This document shows positions 32,534 through 41,335 of a stretch of DNA of 57,098 bases, in pieces. Position numbers and translations under genes: made by a program. This stretch comes from Fidelibacterota bacterium TCS55. GTDB taxonomy: Bacteria > Fidelibacterota > Marinisomatia > Marinisomatales > TCS55. The stretch's first letter is position 1; every line of letters starts with the position of its first letter. The notes beneath the pieces were generated by a model that saw nothing but the letters and a program-made list of their open reading frames with translations, made no database searches and had not been told where the DNA came from. The stretch is taken from contig LSCF01000001.1 of NCBI GenBank assembly GCA_001577025.1, positions 71,609 through 128,706 of the forward strand, written 5' to 3'.

Positions 32534-35500
32534 ATCTGAAAAATCTCATCATTATTTTGGTTTATGCTTCTGCGTTGTGGGCACAGGGGTTAAAAATTAC
32601 CCATATGGAGGGCACCTATGATTTGGATGGAGACGGCCTTCAAGAGTTTGCATCCGTAGAAAGCGGGCAGTTGGGGGATAAAAAATTATCGGTCATTCGT
32701 TATTATGAGCTGGATGAAAACGGCTACCAACAAATGGATTGGGAGCTTGAGGCTCCAGATGGGCTCCTGGGCAACTTTGTGGATGTGGAGCTGGGTGACC
32801 TTGATGGAGATGGTGTGCCTGAATTAATTACAGTCTTCAATTTGTCAGAAGATGGTCAGGATGAAATTTTACAGCCTATTGCCTTTTATTATTATTGGGA
32901 CGGTGAGCGGTTTAGCGAGGATGCGGGGAGTGTCTTAAACCTCTCCGGTGGTAAAAAATTTGTTCGGGGGCATAATTTCGTTTTAATGGATTATGATGGG
33001 GATATGGACCAAGAGTTGGCTGTGTCGCTCGGGAGCCCTATGCGCGAAATTGCTATTCTCGATTTGAACGACAATGGAGAGTGGCAAATCATCCAATCGA
33101 TTAAACCCAATGGAATGCGATCCGGCATTGGTGCGGTTTATGTGGCGGCTGTGGATTGGAGCCGAGACGGGTATGATGAAGTTGTGGTTGTCTCCCCTGA
33201 GGGTGATGTGCTGCGCACCCAGCCCTTTTATAATGCTGGTGGTGAACTTGTAATGGGTGATGGGCAAGAAACACCCATTCCAGGCCTAGATGGTTTAATT
33301 CCAACGGGCATATCCACAACCGATTGGGATCGAGATGGGGCAATGGATATCTTGTTGCCGTTTTATAATGGAGATGTGATTTCCTTATCTTTATTTGATG
33401 ACTTTTTATCCGTTGAAAAGTTGCCGCTAGAAGGCGGCCCTCTTTCTGGTATGCGCATATCCGACTTTAATCAAGATGCCTATGATGATATCCTGCTTGT
33501 ATCGGGTGATATGAATATCCTTACCTTGGCTTACGGCAGTATAGATGGCCTTGTGGAGCCTATAGAATATTTTGCGCTTGAAGATGAGAACCTTTCCGGC
33601 GCCCAAGTCTTTTCGACACTGCCCATTGTTATCCGGGGTGTTTATACCGGTTCTATTATTGCTGCGGGGTGGGACGGCTACGAAACGACGCTATTTATTA
33701 CAGAGCTGGGGTATGGCCCCGAACCTGAAAAGCCCATTGTGTCAGACCTCGAGGTTGACTCTGAAGATGTGTTGGGTGTTTATCCCTATATTCCAAAAGA
33801 TGAAATAACGCTTCCCCAGATACCTAAACCCCTTGAGACCATGGGGCAGCCGCTTCCAAAAGGCATTTTGCCGAAGCATGTATTAACAGTAAATCAATCT
33901 TTTGCCTACACACTTCCGGAGGAAGAAAAACAGGAGTTCTACAGTTTTAGGTGGTTGCATCCACCGCCAAAAGGTATGTTTTTTCATTATGATTCGCGCT
34001 CAATCCGATGGGTTCCAAATGATGATCAGTTGGGCGCTTATAAATTGGCGTATCATGTAGAAAGAAAGCTCGGTGAAGAGGTGGTGCCCACACCGGCCAT
34101 AGAAGATTCTCTAATGACATACAAGGTCGTTCCTCGTTTGGAGGGAGATGATGAGCGGTTGTGGATTTATGTAAATGATCCGCCCATTATTACTTCTGTG
34201 CCTCGCGGCACCGAGTTCGTGGCGAGCGACACCTTTATATATAAGCCAATTATTTTAGACCGAAACCCGGATGTTGATTTAAGTTTTCAGCTTGAGTCCG
34301 CCCCCGGCGGTATGGTTGTCCGTGACGATGGAACGCTGGTCTGGCAAACCGATTCGTCCCATGTGGATGTCTATGATGTGCGACTGGTGGTGAGTGATGG
34401 GTTTGACCGGGCAACACAAGATTTTTCTCTTTTTGCGCGCGCCGGTGTAAAAATATTATCAGAGGCGGATTTTGACGCGGAGGTTGATAGGCCATATCGG
34501 TATAAAGTTGATATTTGGCGCCCGGATCTGGAACACATCCTTACTTACAGTCTCCCCGATGCGCCGGAGGGTATGGCCATTGACATCTCTGGTCTTGTTA
34601 CTTGGACCCCCGGTGTTACCCAGATTGACACACAGCAATTTACGGTAAAGGTAAGCCATGGGGTTGCGGTGGATTCACAAATAGTCTCTCTTTATGTGAA
34701 CCACCCTCCAATTGTTGAAGATGCGCCGATGAAAATGAACGTTATTAACCTTGGGGAAGAATTTCGGTTTCAGCTGAATGTATCGGACCCCAACAGAAAA
34801 GATGACCTTATATATACTGCCCTTGAAATGCCTGCCGGTATGCGTATGGACCCATATGGCGGAATGCTTGTTTGGGAACCAACGCGTGAAAATATGGATT
34901 TTTCTCATATGTTAATTGAGGTGAGTGACGGACGATCTTCCAAATTGGTTCAAGCAGATTTTTATGTAAATGCTCCCATTAATATTGTATCTATCCCTCC
35001 CATGCAGGGCGCCGTTGGTGATCCTTATCAATATCAAGTCATGACTTCAGATATGAACCGTGGAGCCCTTCTGCCCTATGATGAGGTGGTCCCGCTTGAG
35101 CGTGTTGAAAATTACAGGATTTACTCAATCCAAATCAGTGACGATGTATATATTGAAAACATTGATCGTTATTTAATGGATTGGCAAAACGCTGAATCTG
35201 TTTATTTATCCGAGGGGGACGAGGCCGACACACTATCATTGGAGGTGTCCCGATTAAATTTGAAGAAATATGTTCATTCTGTTTTTTGGGAAAAAGACCG
35301 CTTAAATATCATTGTGGAATCAGTGGATGACAGAACTGTAGCAATCAAAGATATTCTGTGGGAATTTTTTCAGGGCAATAAGGGTCGGCCGCCTAAAGTG
35401 GTTGCGAGAAAGTTGAGCCCGGTCAAATATACGCTGACCGAGTTCCCTGACGGCATGGAGGTTGATGAATATACAGGCGTTATCTCGTGGACGCCCACAT

Positions 35501-36207
35501 CCGACCAGGTGAATAAACAGGCGGTTTCTTATCTGGTTTCAGATGGCTATACAAAAGATGAACAGTCTTTTGATATTTATGTAAACCATCAGCCGGTCAT
35601 TGTGTCCAATCCGCCTGTGTCTGCAATGGTGGGAGAAGTGTTCAAATACAACATTCAGGTGGAAGATAAAAATGAGGATGCAGATCTTCTCTTTACATTG
35701 TTAAAAGGTCCCCAGGGGATGCAAATCAGTAAGAATGGGAAGGTGGTTTGGGTACCTAAATCTGCACAAATTAATGAAAATCATTTTTCATTTCAGGTTT
35801 CTGATGGATATACGAACGAGACACAAGAGGGGAAAATTTTTGTAAATATTAATCCAAATATCATTTCTTCGCCGCGGCCCGTAGCCCTTACCGGACATCA
35901 ATATAAATATCGGGTCGTGGCGGAAGATTTAAACAAAGATCGCGTGGCATACAAGGCTGTGAAACTGCCCAAACATTCTACCTTTAACCGTAAAACCGGT
36001 GTCTTGGCTTGGAAACCGCGGCCAAATCAGCGCGGTCCAAATGATATTATATTGGTTGCCATGGATGAGCGTGGCGCTGTCACGTCTCATGAGTTTCAAA
36101 TCCACGTGTTTGAAGACCCCAGCGCACGGCAGATGATTAACACGGGGTGGCCTCTGCTGGTTTCATTTGTCGGTGTTATCTTTGCCTGGGGAATGGCTCA
36201 GATTTAG
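32530..36207 (+). CDS. Large surface protein with FG-GAP propeller and Ig-like (He_PIG) repeats
   Basis: The 1225-residue protein starts with a signal peptide (IILVYASALWAQG). The first third is an FG-GAP/VCBS propeller with calcium-type loops DLDGDGLQE, DLDGDGVPE, DYDGDMDQE, DWSRDGYDE, DWDRDGAMD and DFNQDAYDD. The rest contains at least six cadherin/Ig-like He_PIG units, recognisable by G-M-x(5-6)-G-x(2)-x-W-x-P (for example PEGMAIDISGLVTWTPG, PAGMRMDPYGGMLVWEP, PDGMEVDEYTGVISWTP and PQGMQISKNGKVVWVPK). A hydrophobic helix at the very C-terminus (GWPLLVSFVGVIFAWGMAQI) is a likely anchor. This architecture is that of adhesins and extracellular binding proteins. ATGA overlap with the upstream paralogue. 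Confidence 0.75.
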   Translation: MNLKNLIIILVYASALWAQGLKITHMEGTYDLDGDGLQEFASVESGQLGDKKLSVIRYYELDENGYQQMDWELEAPDGLLGNFVDVELGDLDGDGVPELITVFNLSEDGQDEILQPIAFYYYWDGERFSEDAGSVLNLSGGKKFVRGHNFVLMDYDGDMDQELAVSLGSPMREIAILDLNDNGEWQIIQSIKPNGMRSGIGAVYVAAVDWSRDGYDEVVVVSPEGDVLRTQPFYNAGGELVMGDGQETPIPGLDGLIPTGISTTDWDRDGAMDILLPFYNGDVISLSLFDDFLSVEKLPLEGGPLSGMRISDFNQDAYDDILLVSGDMNILTLAYGSIDGLVEPIEYFALEDENLSGAQVFSTLPIVIRGVYTGSIIAAGWDGYETTLFITELGYGPEPEKPIVSDLEVDSEDVLGVYPYIPKDEITLPQIPKPLETMGQPLPKGILPKHVLTVNQSFAYTLPEEEKQEFYSFRWLHPPPKGMFFHYDSRSIRWVPNDDQLGAYKLAYHVERKLGEEVVPTPAIEDSLMTYKVVPRLEGDDERLWIYVNDPPIITSVPRGTEFVASDTFIYKPIILDRNPDVDLSFQLESAPGGMVVRDDGTLVWQTDSSHVDVYDVRLVVSDGFDRATQDFSLFARAGVKILSEADFDAEVDRPYRYKVDIWRPDLEHILTYSLPDAPEGMAIDISGLVTWTPGVTQIDTQQFTVKVSHGVAVDSQIVSLYVNHPPIVEDAPMKMNVINLGEEFRFQLNVSDPNRKDDLIYTALEMPAGMRMDPYGGMLVWEPTRENMDFSHMLIEVSDGRSSKLVQADFYVNAPINIVSIPPMQGAVGDPYQYQVMTSDMNRGALLPYDEVVPLERVENYRIYSIQISDDVYIENIDRYLMDWQNAESVYLSEGDEADTLSLEVSRLNLKKYVHSVFWEKDRLNIIVESVDDRTVAIKDILWEFFQGNKGRPPKVVARKLSPVKYTLTEFPDGMEVDEYTGVISWTPTSDQVNKQAVSYLVSDGYTKDEQSFDIYVNHQPVIVSNPPVSAMVGEVFKYNIQVEDKNEDADLLFTLLKGPQGMQISKNGKVVWVPKSAQINENHFSFQVSDGYTNETQEGKIFVNINPNIISSPRPVALTGHQYKYRVVAEDLNKDRVAYKAVKLPKHSTFNRKTGVLAWKPRPNQRGPNDIILVAMDERGAVTSHEFQIHVFEDPSARQMINTGWPLLVSFVGVIFAWGMAQI

Positions 36208-36211
36208 CACA

Positions 36212-37249
36212 TTAATTTTGAATTATATTTAATAAGCTTTGTTCTGCTTTTGGGTGCAGAACAAATTCTATGCCCAAGCTGAAAATGTTTATCCCGTCAA
36301 GATTAAGACCCCTTAGTTTTATGGCATCTTTTTCTGTGGTTATTACGGCATCTATGTTTGATTTTTTCATCTGATCCCGAATTTGATCTATATCTTCTTG
36401 CGTATAATCATAATGGTCCATAAAAAACATTTTTTCCACGATGGATATGCCCGCCTGATTGATTGTTCGCGTAAACCCTGCCGGGTCTCCTATGGCTGCA
36501 ACCGCCATCATCCGAGCTTCAGGTTTCATTATTTTATTGCTGTCTTTAATATGCTTGGGAGCCCCAATTGAATAGCGGCTTTTTAGCCTTGGTCTATTTA
36601 TTCTTCTAGCCAAAGATCTTAAAAATGGCGCAGGTTTTTTCAGGTTATATTTTGTAAAAATAATGACGTCTGCCCGCTTCAGGCTCATCCACGGTTCTCG
36701 CAGCATGCCATACGGCAGGAGCTTATGTGTGGCTCGACTGTCTTGACTGTTGATTAATACAATATCAATATCCCGTTCAATTGCCCGATGCTGAAACGCA
36801 TCATCCATAATTATTATATCGGGGTTAAATCGATCGACCAACACCATCCCGCCCCGGTGGCGATTGCTATCTACCGCGATAGGAACGCCAGGCAGCGCAT
36901 TGGCCATTAGTGTTGGTTCGTCGCCAAAATTTCGCCAATCTGTGACCGGGGTTTTCCCATCTGTTACCACCTGGGTTCCAGCCGTTTTTCTACCATACCC
37001 TCGACTCAAAATGGACACGCGATGACCTTGAGATAAAAGCATTTTCGCCAAATAAATAACGGCAGGGGTTTTGCCGGTGCCGCCTGAAGTTATGTTGCCA
37101 ACGCTGATGACCTTTGCCGGGAGCTTTCTCGTAACAAAAAACCCCATTGAGTAAAAAAGGTTTCTCCAAAACGTGATGCCCCAATACAATAGCGCCAGGG
37201 GAAAAAGGGCATATCTGAATTTCGGTTCAATCTGGTGTTTCCATGCCAA
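36212..37249 (-). CDS. lpxK: Tetraacyldisaccharide 4'-kinase
   Basis: The 345-residue inner-membrane enzyme phosphorylates the 4' position of the lipid A disaccharide precursor. It has an N-terminal membrane helix (about 13-38), the P-loop VGNITSGGTGKTP (50-62), SILSRGYGRK and the DDAFQHR motif that carries catalytic residues. It overlaps the upstream DUF374 gene by 23 bases and follows lpxB, giving a lipid A block. It converges on the large FG-GAP gene with four bases between stops. Confidence 0.94.
   Translation of the reverse strand: MAWKHQIEPKFRYALFPLALLYWGITFWRNLFYSMGFFVTRKLPAKVISVGNITSGGTGKTPAVIYLAKMLLSQGHRVSILSRGYGRKTAGTQVVTDGKTPVTDWRNFGDEPTLMANALPGVPIAVDSNRHRGGMVLVDRFNPDIIIMDDAFQHRAIERDIDIVLINSQDSRATHKLLPYGMLREPWMSLKRADVIIFTKYNLKKPAPFLRSLARRINRPRLKSRYSIGAPKHIKDSNKIMKPEARMMAVAAIGDPAGFTRTINQAGISIVEKMFFMDHYDYTQEDIDQIRDQMKKSNIDAVITTEKDAIKLRGLNLDGINIFSLGIEFVLHPKAEQSLLNIIQN
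36238..36265. other. Hairpin between convergent gene ends
   Basis: TTTGTTCTGC and GCAGAACAAA form a perfect 10-base stem around an eight-base loop, inside the last codons of lpxK and just beyond the stop of the FG-GAP gene. It lacks a T-run on either side, so it is at best a weak or Rho-assisted terminator for the plus-strand gene. Confidence 0.45.
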
Positions 37250-37913
37250 CGCGACGCTCCACTTCTTTTTCGAGACTATTTAAAGCAATCCTTAACCGCT
37301 CTGCACAGTTATTATAACTTTCATTCGGTTCAAGGAAAATTGGCTCCCCAAAAAGTTGAATTATTTTACCATGAGGCTTTGATAAATAAAATGTATCCCA
37401 ATTTGTGAAAGACCACCTTTTTGTTGATTGGCCAGCGGCGGGGACAATCACCGCTCCTGTTTTTTGTGCCGCCCGAATGGTGCCTGCTTTTGGAATTTTT
37501 GCGGGGCCCTGTGGTCCGTCTGGTGTTATGGCAAAAACGTTTCCAGGCGTCTTTAATATATTTAACATACTGTCGTAAGCGGCTTTACCCCCATCCGTTG
37601 ATGATCCGCGAATCACATCCCACCCCAATTTTGCGCCGATCCTGGATATGATTTCTGCCTCAGGATGGTGGTTACCAGCTAAGCCGTGAAAGTTTTTATT
37701 CGCTAATCCCATAAACACTGTCAAGAGCGTGCTGTGCCAAGATGCAATAATAACGGATTTTCCGCTACTTATTGCGTCTTCATAGTGGTGGGCGCCTTCA
37801 AATTCCCATTCGTTTGTATGATAAAAATATTTGAGAAGTTTTGGTCCAACTCTTTCTCCAAACCATACCAAAAATCTGTTTTTTAATCTGCGTTCGTTTT
37901 GTGGATTAGCCAT
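37227..37913 (-). CDS. DUF374-type lysophospholipid acyltransferase
   Basis: A 228-residue acyltransferase-like protein. The motif IIASWHSTLLTVFMGL is the DUF374 counterpart of HX4D, GSSTDGGKAAYDSML follows, and AITPDGPQGPAKIPKAGTIR is the DUF374 signature. Proteins of this family sit in lipid A gene clusters and may acylate lipid A or a related lipid, as LpxL does. It overlaps lpxB by eight bases and lpxK by 23, so it is clearly part of that operon. The exact substrate is unknown. Confidence 0.82.
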   Translation of the reverse strand: MANPQNERRLKNRFLVWFGERVGPKLLKYFYHTNEWEFEGAHHYEDAISSGKSVIIASWHSTLLTVFMGLANKNFHGLAGNHHPEAEIISRIGAKLGWDVIRGSSTDGGKAAYDSMLNILKTPGNVFAITPDGPQGPAKIPKAGTIRAAQKTGAVIVPAAGQSTKRWSFTNWDTFYLSKPHGKIIQLFGEPIFLEPNESYNNCAERLRIALNSLEKEVERRVGMETPD

Positions 37914-39039
37914 GAATCGTTCTCTTTATAATGGCGTCTGCTGCCCGCTCATAAACGCCCGGCAGTCCAAGCGCTCGACGTACTTCATTGAACCCATCCA
38001 ACATTTTCCGCCTTTCGTTCGTATGTTTTAATAGGGGATCAATGGCTTTTAAAATGTTTTTTGATGTGACATTGTTTTGAAGCAGCTCGGGCACAACCCC
38101 CCTGCCCAAAATTAAATTAGCCATACTTACATATGGTGATTTGTTTAGTCGCTTCGCAAGAAATCCTGACACGCCCGACAATTTATAACAGACAACCTCT
38201 GGTGTGTCTAAAACGGCGCACTCAAGGCTCGCCGTCCCAGATGTTGTAATGGCAGCGGTGCTATGACTTATTGCAGATCGAATGTCATCTGTTTCTATTA
38301 AAATGTCGTTTCCATAATTTTTTATTGATACACCGGACGCTTTGCCAATTAATATTTTTACGTTTTGATTTGATTTTTGAGCCGCTCTAGCCGCTTCTAT
38401 ATATATAGATAGGTGGCGATCAATTTCTTGCTGTCGACTGCCTGGCAACAACAATAAAATGCGGTCTGTTTCATGAATGTTGTGCTTTCGATAAAAATGA
38501 TCTTTTGTTGTTTTGGGTCCTTCAATTTCAGAAAAGGGGTGTCCTACATATTCAGTTTCTACCCCCCGGGATTCAAACCATTCTGGCTCAAAAGGAAAAA
38601 TACTAAGGGATTGATCTATAAATTGATGAAAATATTTTATTCTATTTTCTTTCCAGGCCCACAGCTGGGGTAAAATGAAATATGTAGTGGGAATATGCAG
38701 GCCGTGACTGTTCTTTGCCAGCCTTAAATTGAAGCCTGGATAGTCTATTAATATAATTCGATCTGGCTTTAGAGATCTGAGACGTCCCAAGGTCTCCCCC
38801 ATTACATTTAACATATAGGGCATGTGCTTTATGATTTCAGAAAAACCCATGATGGCCAAATCATCTGTGTGGTGCATTGCCTCCAGCCCAGCTGAACACA
38901 TGTTGTCACCACCGTGTCCAACAAACCGCGCCTCGGGGTGTGTTTTTTTAATCGCCTCCATCAGGTTTCCGCCGTGGAGGTCTCCAGACGCTTCTCCGGC
39001 AACAATAAAAAAAGTCGGCACTCTATTATCCGTCTTCAT
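37906..39039 (-). CDS. lpxB: Lipid-A-disaccharide synthase
   Basis: The 377-residue GT19 glycosyltransferase joins UDP-2,3-diacylglucosamine and lipid X. It shows the N-terminal FIVAGEASGDLHGGNL, then IDYPGFNLRLAK, YFILPQLWAWKENR, YVGHPF, LLLPGSRQQEI and the C-terminal donor site TTSGTASLECAV. Length and motifs fit the family. It lies 30 bases downstream of the methyltransferase gene and overlaps the DUF374 gene. LpxB, LpxK and the acyltransferase together show that the organism makes lipid A. Confidence 0.95.
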   Translation of the reverse strand: MKTDNRVPTFFIVAGEASGDLHGGNLMEAIKKTHPEARFVGHGGDNMCSAGLEAMHHTDDLAIMGFSEIIKHMPYMLNVMGETLGRLRSLKPDRIILIDYPGFNLRLAKNSHGLHIPTTYFILPQLWAWKENRIKYFHQFIDQSLSIFPFEPEWFESRGVETEYVGHPFSEIEGPKTTKDHFYRKHNIHETDRILLLLPGSRQQEIDRHLSIYIEAARAAQKSNQNVKILIGKASGVSIKNYGNDILIETDDIRSAISHSTAAITTSGTASLECAVLDTPEVVCYKLSGVSGFLAKRLNKSPYVSMANLILGRGVVPELLQNNVTSKNILKAIDPLLKHTNERRKMLDGFNEVRRALGLPGVYERAADAIIKRTIHG

Positions 39040-39069
39040 TGGGACATTCCCCGGAATCCAGCTTCGCTT

Positions 39070-39648
39070 TTATGTAAAATATTGAACGCGAGCCGTAATA
39101 AGAAGCAGGACAAGAAAAACGTTTTGCAGCGTTCTTTTTTCGGTTTTAATTGTTTTGCCTAGGCTGGCCGGCGTTCGGTTGTCGTTGCTATTCCACCGTG
39201 AGAGTCGAGGAAAAATGGCGGGCACATTCTTTTTATACTCAACATAGTTTTCACCAAATAGATTGTCTAATGTTTCTTCTTCCAGCGAAATAATTAATGA
39301 GTATTGGATTAAAAAAAACGAAAAGGTCGTGGCAACCATTAGAAAAATGTTCGCCGCCCCCGCAATAAGCACGATTCCCACATACATTAACATGTTGCCT
39401 ACATATAGGGGGTTTCGCACAAAAGCGTAAGGTCCTGATGAGCATAGTGCCGGTGCCCCCACATTCCGGGTGCGGGTTTCTCCGCCCGCATATGATACGG
39501 CCCAAATTCTGATTAGCTCACCACAGATAAGTAACGTGACGCCCAAAGGAAGATATGCATTGGTGGGTCGTGCAAAATATATAATCATTAAACCTATAGG
39601 AATCGGGGTAAAGCTTCTGAATTTGAAAAAGAAATTTCTAATGTCCAT
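39070..39648 (-). CDS. Isoprenylcysteine carboxyl methyltransferase (ICMT)-like membrane methyltransferase
   Basis: A 192-residue integral membrane protein with about four to five helices. The ICMT/PEMT signature appears in GPYAFVRNPLYVGNMLMYVG and in the later EEETLDNLFGENYVEYKKNV, where E-x-x-L-x-x-x-F-G-x-x-Y-x-x-Y-x-x-x-V-P is conserved. Such enzymes use S-adenosylmethionine to methylate lipids or small molecules in the membrane; bacterial substrates are mostly unknown. It starts two bases after the Gfo/Idh gene and precedes lpxB, so a lipid role is likely by context. Confidence 0.75.
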   Translation of the reverse strand: MDIRNFFFKFRSFTPIPIGLMIIYFARPTNAYLPLGVTLLICGELIRIWAVSYAGGETRTRNVGAPALCSSGPYAFVRNPLYVGNMLMYVGIVLIAGAANIFLMVATTFSFFLIQYSLIISLEEETLDNLFGENYVEYKKNVPAIFPRLSRWNSNDNRTPASLGKTIKTEKRTLQNVFLVLLLITARVQYFT

Positions 39649-39650
39649 TG

Positions 39651-40637
39651 TTAGTGTAGCCCTTCAAGGATTTTATTGTGAATTTGTATAGCCACGTCAA
39701 GAGCGTTTTTCCCCGCAACGCCATCTACGATTGGTGTGGCTTTTCCCTGTGTAGCGTCGATAAAGTTTTGCAGCTCTAGCCTTAAAGCATCTTGCTTTTT
39801 TATTTTTGGTTTTTCATAAAAAATTTGCCTGTGTTTCCCGTTTGATACAATGGGTGCAGACATAATGGCGGAGGGGTCTGTTTGGTCTGCGTCCATGACG
39901 CGGTATACCTCAGTAAGGCCAATTAAAAAGTCGATTGTGATATATAAATCTTGCTGAAATACTTTTATTTTTCTAACCCGGTCTTTTGCAACGCGGCTGG
40001 ATGTAATGTTGGCCACCACGCCATTTTCAAATTCTATGCGCGCATTGGCAATATCAACAGAGTTGGTCATAATTGAAACACCGTCTGCTTGAATGGTTTT
40101 CACCTGGGAGTTGGTAAAAGCCAAAATTAAATCTATGTCATGGATCATCAAATCAAGAACAACGGGCACATCGGTGCCCCGACTCATATACGGGGCCAGT
40201 CTTTGGACTTCGATATATTTGGGCTTCACGTCAAGGTTTCTTAGTGGTAAAAGGGCGGGGTTAATCCGTTCAATGTGGCCAACTTGAATAATAACGTTCT
40301 TTTTTTGTGCAAGATTAATCAGCGCCTCGGCTTCATCCACGGTTTGGGAGATCGGTTTTTCAATGAAGACATGCTTGCCTTTTGCAATACATGCTTCTGC
40401 GACAAGTTTATGGTGCTCCGTTGGCGTTACAACTGAAACGGCATCTGTTTTTTCCAGCAATGCATCAAGAGATGCAAACGCGCTTGTCTTATATCGCTTT
40501 GCCACCTCATTGCTCTTGTTTGCGTCAATATCATAAACGCCCATAAGTTCTGCGTTCGATATGTTTGAATAATGTTTAGTGTGGTGTGTCCCCAAGTGGC
40601 CGACGCCAACGACACCGATTTTTGTTTTTTGTTTCAT
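39651..40637 (-). CDS. Gfo/Idh/MocA-family oxidoreductase, possibly acting on a UDP-sugar
   Basis: The 328-residue NAD(P)-dependent enzyme has an N-terminal Rossmann fold (KIGVVGVGHLGTHHTKHYSN), the family motif VFIEKPISQTVDEAEAL with the cofactor-binding EKP, and the second domain with VLDLMIHDIDLILAF, where the DLMIHDID stretch carries active-site His and Asp. First gene of the minus-strand lipid A block. In some bacteria a Gfo/Idh enzyme (GnnA) oxidises UDP-GlcNAc at C3 so that lipid A is made with amide-linked acyl chains; that is a possible role here, but the partner aminotransferase GnnB is not in the window. Confidence 0.82.
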   Translation of the reverse strand: MKQKTKIGVVGVGHLGTHHTKHYSNISNAELMGVYDIDANKSNEVAKRYKTSAFASLDALLEKTDAVSVVTPTEHHKLVAEACIAKGKHVFIEKPISQTVDEAEALINLAQKKNVIIQVGHIERINPALLPLRNLDVKPKYIEVQRLAPYMSRGTDVPVVLDLMIHDIDLILAFTNSQVKTIQADGVSIMTNSVDIANARIEFENGVVANITSSRVAKDRVRKIKVFQQDLYITIDFLIGLTEVYRVMDADQTDPSAIMSAPIVSNGKHRQIFYEKPKIKKQDALRLELQNFIDATQGKATPIVDGVAGKNALDVAIQIHNKILEGLH

Positions 40638-40788
40638 CGAATTATATTTACTGGTTCTACGGTGACGAAATTACAGGATATATTTTATAAGGTGGTAAAG
40701 GTATAAAGGCTTGCTTTTCACGTCACAACTAGGCAATTTACCGACAATAATTCTGAGGGTCTCTCTGTGTTTATAGCGGTATTTAACC

Positions 40789-41328
40789 ATGAATGAAAAC
40801 ATAAAAATTGGTGTGGGGTTTTTATTTCCCGCGGCGGCGCTAATCGCCTTTTTTGTTTCTATTTTATTTGAACAATTTCTTTTGGGCATTCTTATTGCTG
40901 TTGCCGGTATTTTTGCATGGTTTCTTTATACTGCCGTCATGGAAACCAACATGCCAACCGTTACCGGAAATATTATAATTGTTTTTGGTGTGCTTCTCTC
41001 GCTTGCTGCTTTCTTGAATTACGGGATTGAGCAAAATATGTTTGGTGGGTTTTCTATTGACCTGGAGGGTCTTTCTGGGTCCGCGATCTTGTTATTCTTT
41101 AGTGTGCTTTTGGGTGTTCTTTTTCGAAATAAATCATTTTCTCCTACACGCGCTCCCGTGACAAATCAACCCACCTCCCCGTTGATTGATCCTGTGGAAA
41201 AAGAGCCCGTCGATGACAGCGGTGATGACGATGTTGGGTATGACTATCCAGACGATGAGGATTATGAGGCTTTTTATTCTGACTATTTTGACGACGACTC
41301 ACCATATGAATATGATGAGGAGGAATAG
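40789..41328 (+). CDS. Membrane protein with acidic cytoplasmic tail
   Basis: The 179-residue protein has four hydrophobic helices (about 8-26, 28-48, 60-78 and 95-110) and then a long tail rich in Asp, Glu and Tyr (DSGDDDVGYDYPDDEDYEAF to the end DEEE). There is no signal peptide apart from the first helix. I do not recognise the family. It is transcribed away from the lipid A block and converges on dnaA, with seven bases between the stops. Confidence 0.6.
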   Translation: MNENIKIGVGFLFPAAALIAFFVSILFEQFLLGILIAVAGIFAWFLYTAVMETNMPTVTGNIIIVFGVLLSLAAFLNYGIEQNMFGGFSIDLEGLSGSAILLFFSVLLGVLFRNKSFSPTRAPVTNQPTSPLIDPVEKEPVDDSGDDDVGYDYPDDEDYEAFYSDYFDDDSPYEYDEEE

Positions 41329-41335
41329 CCACCAA

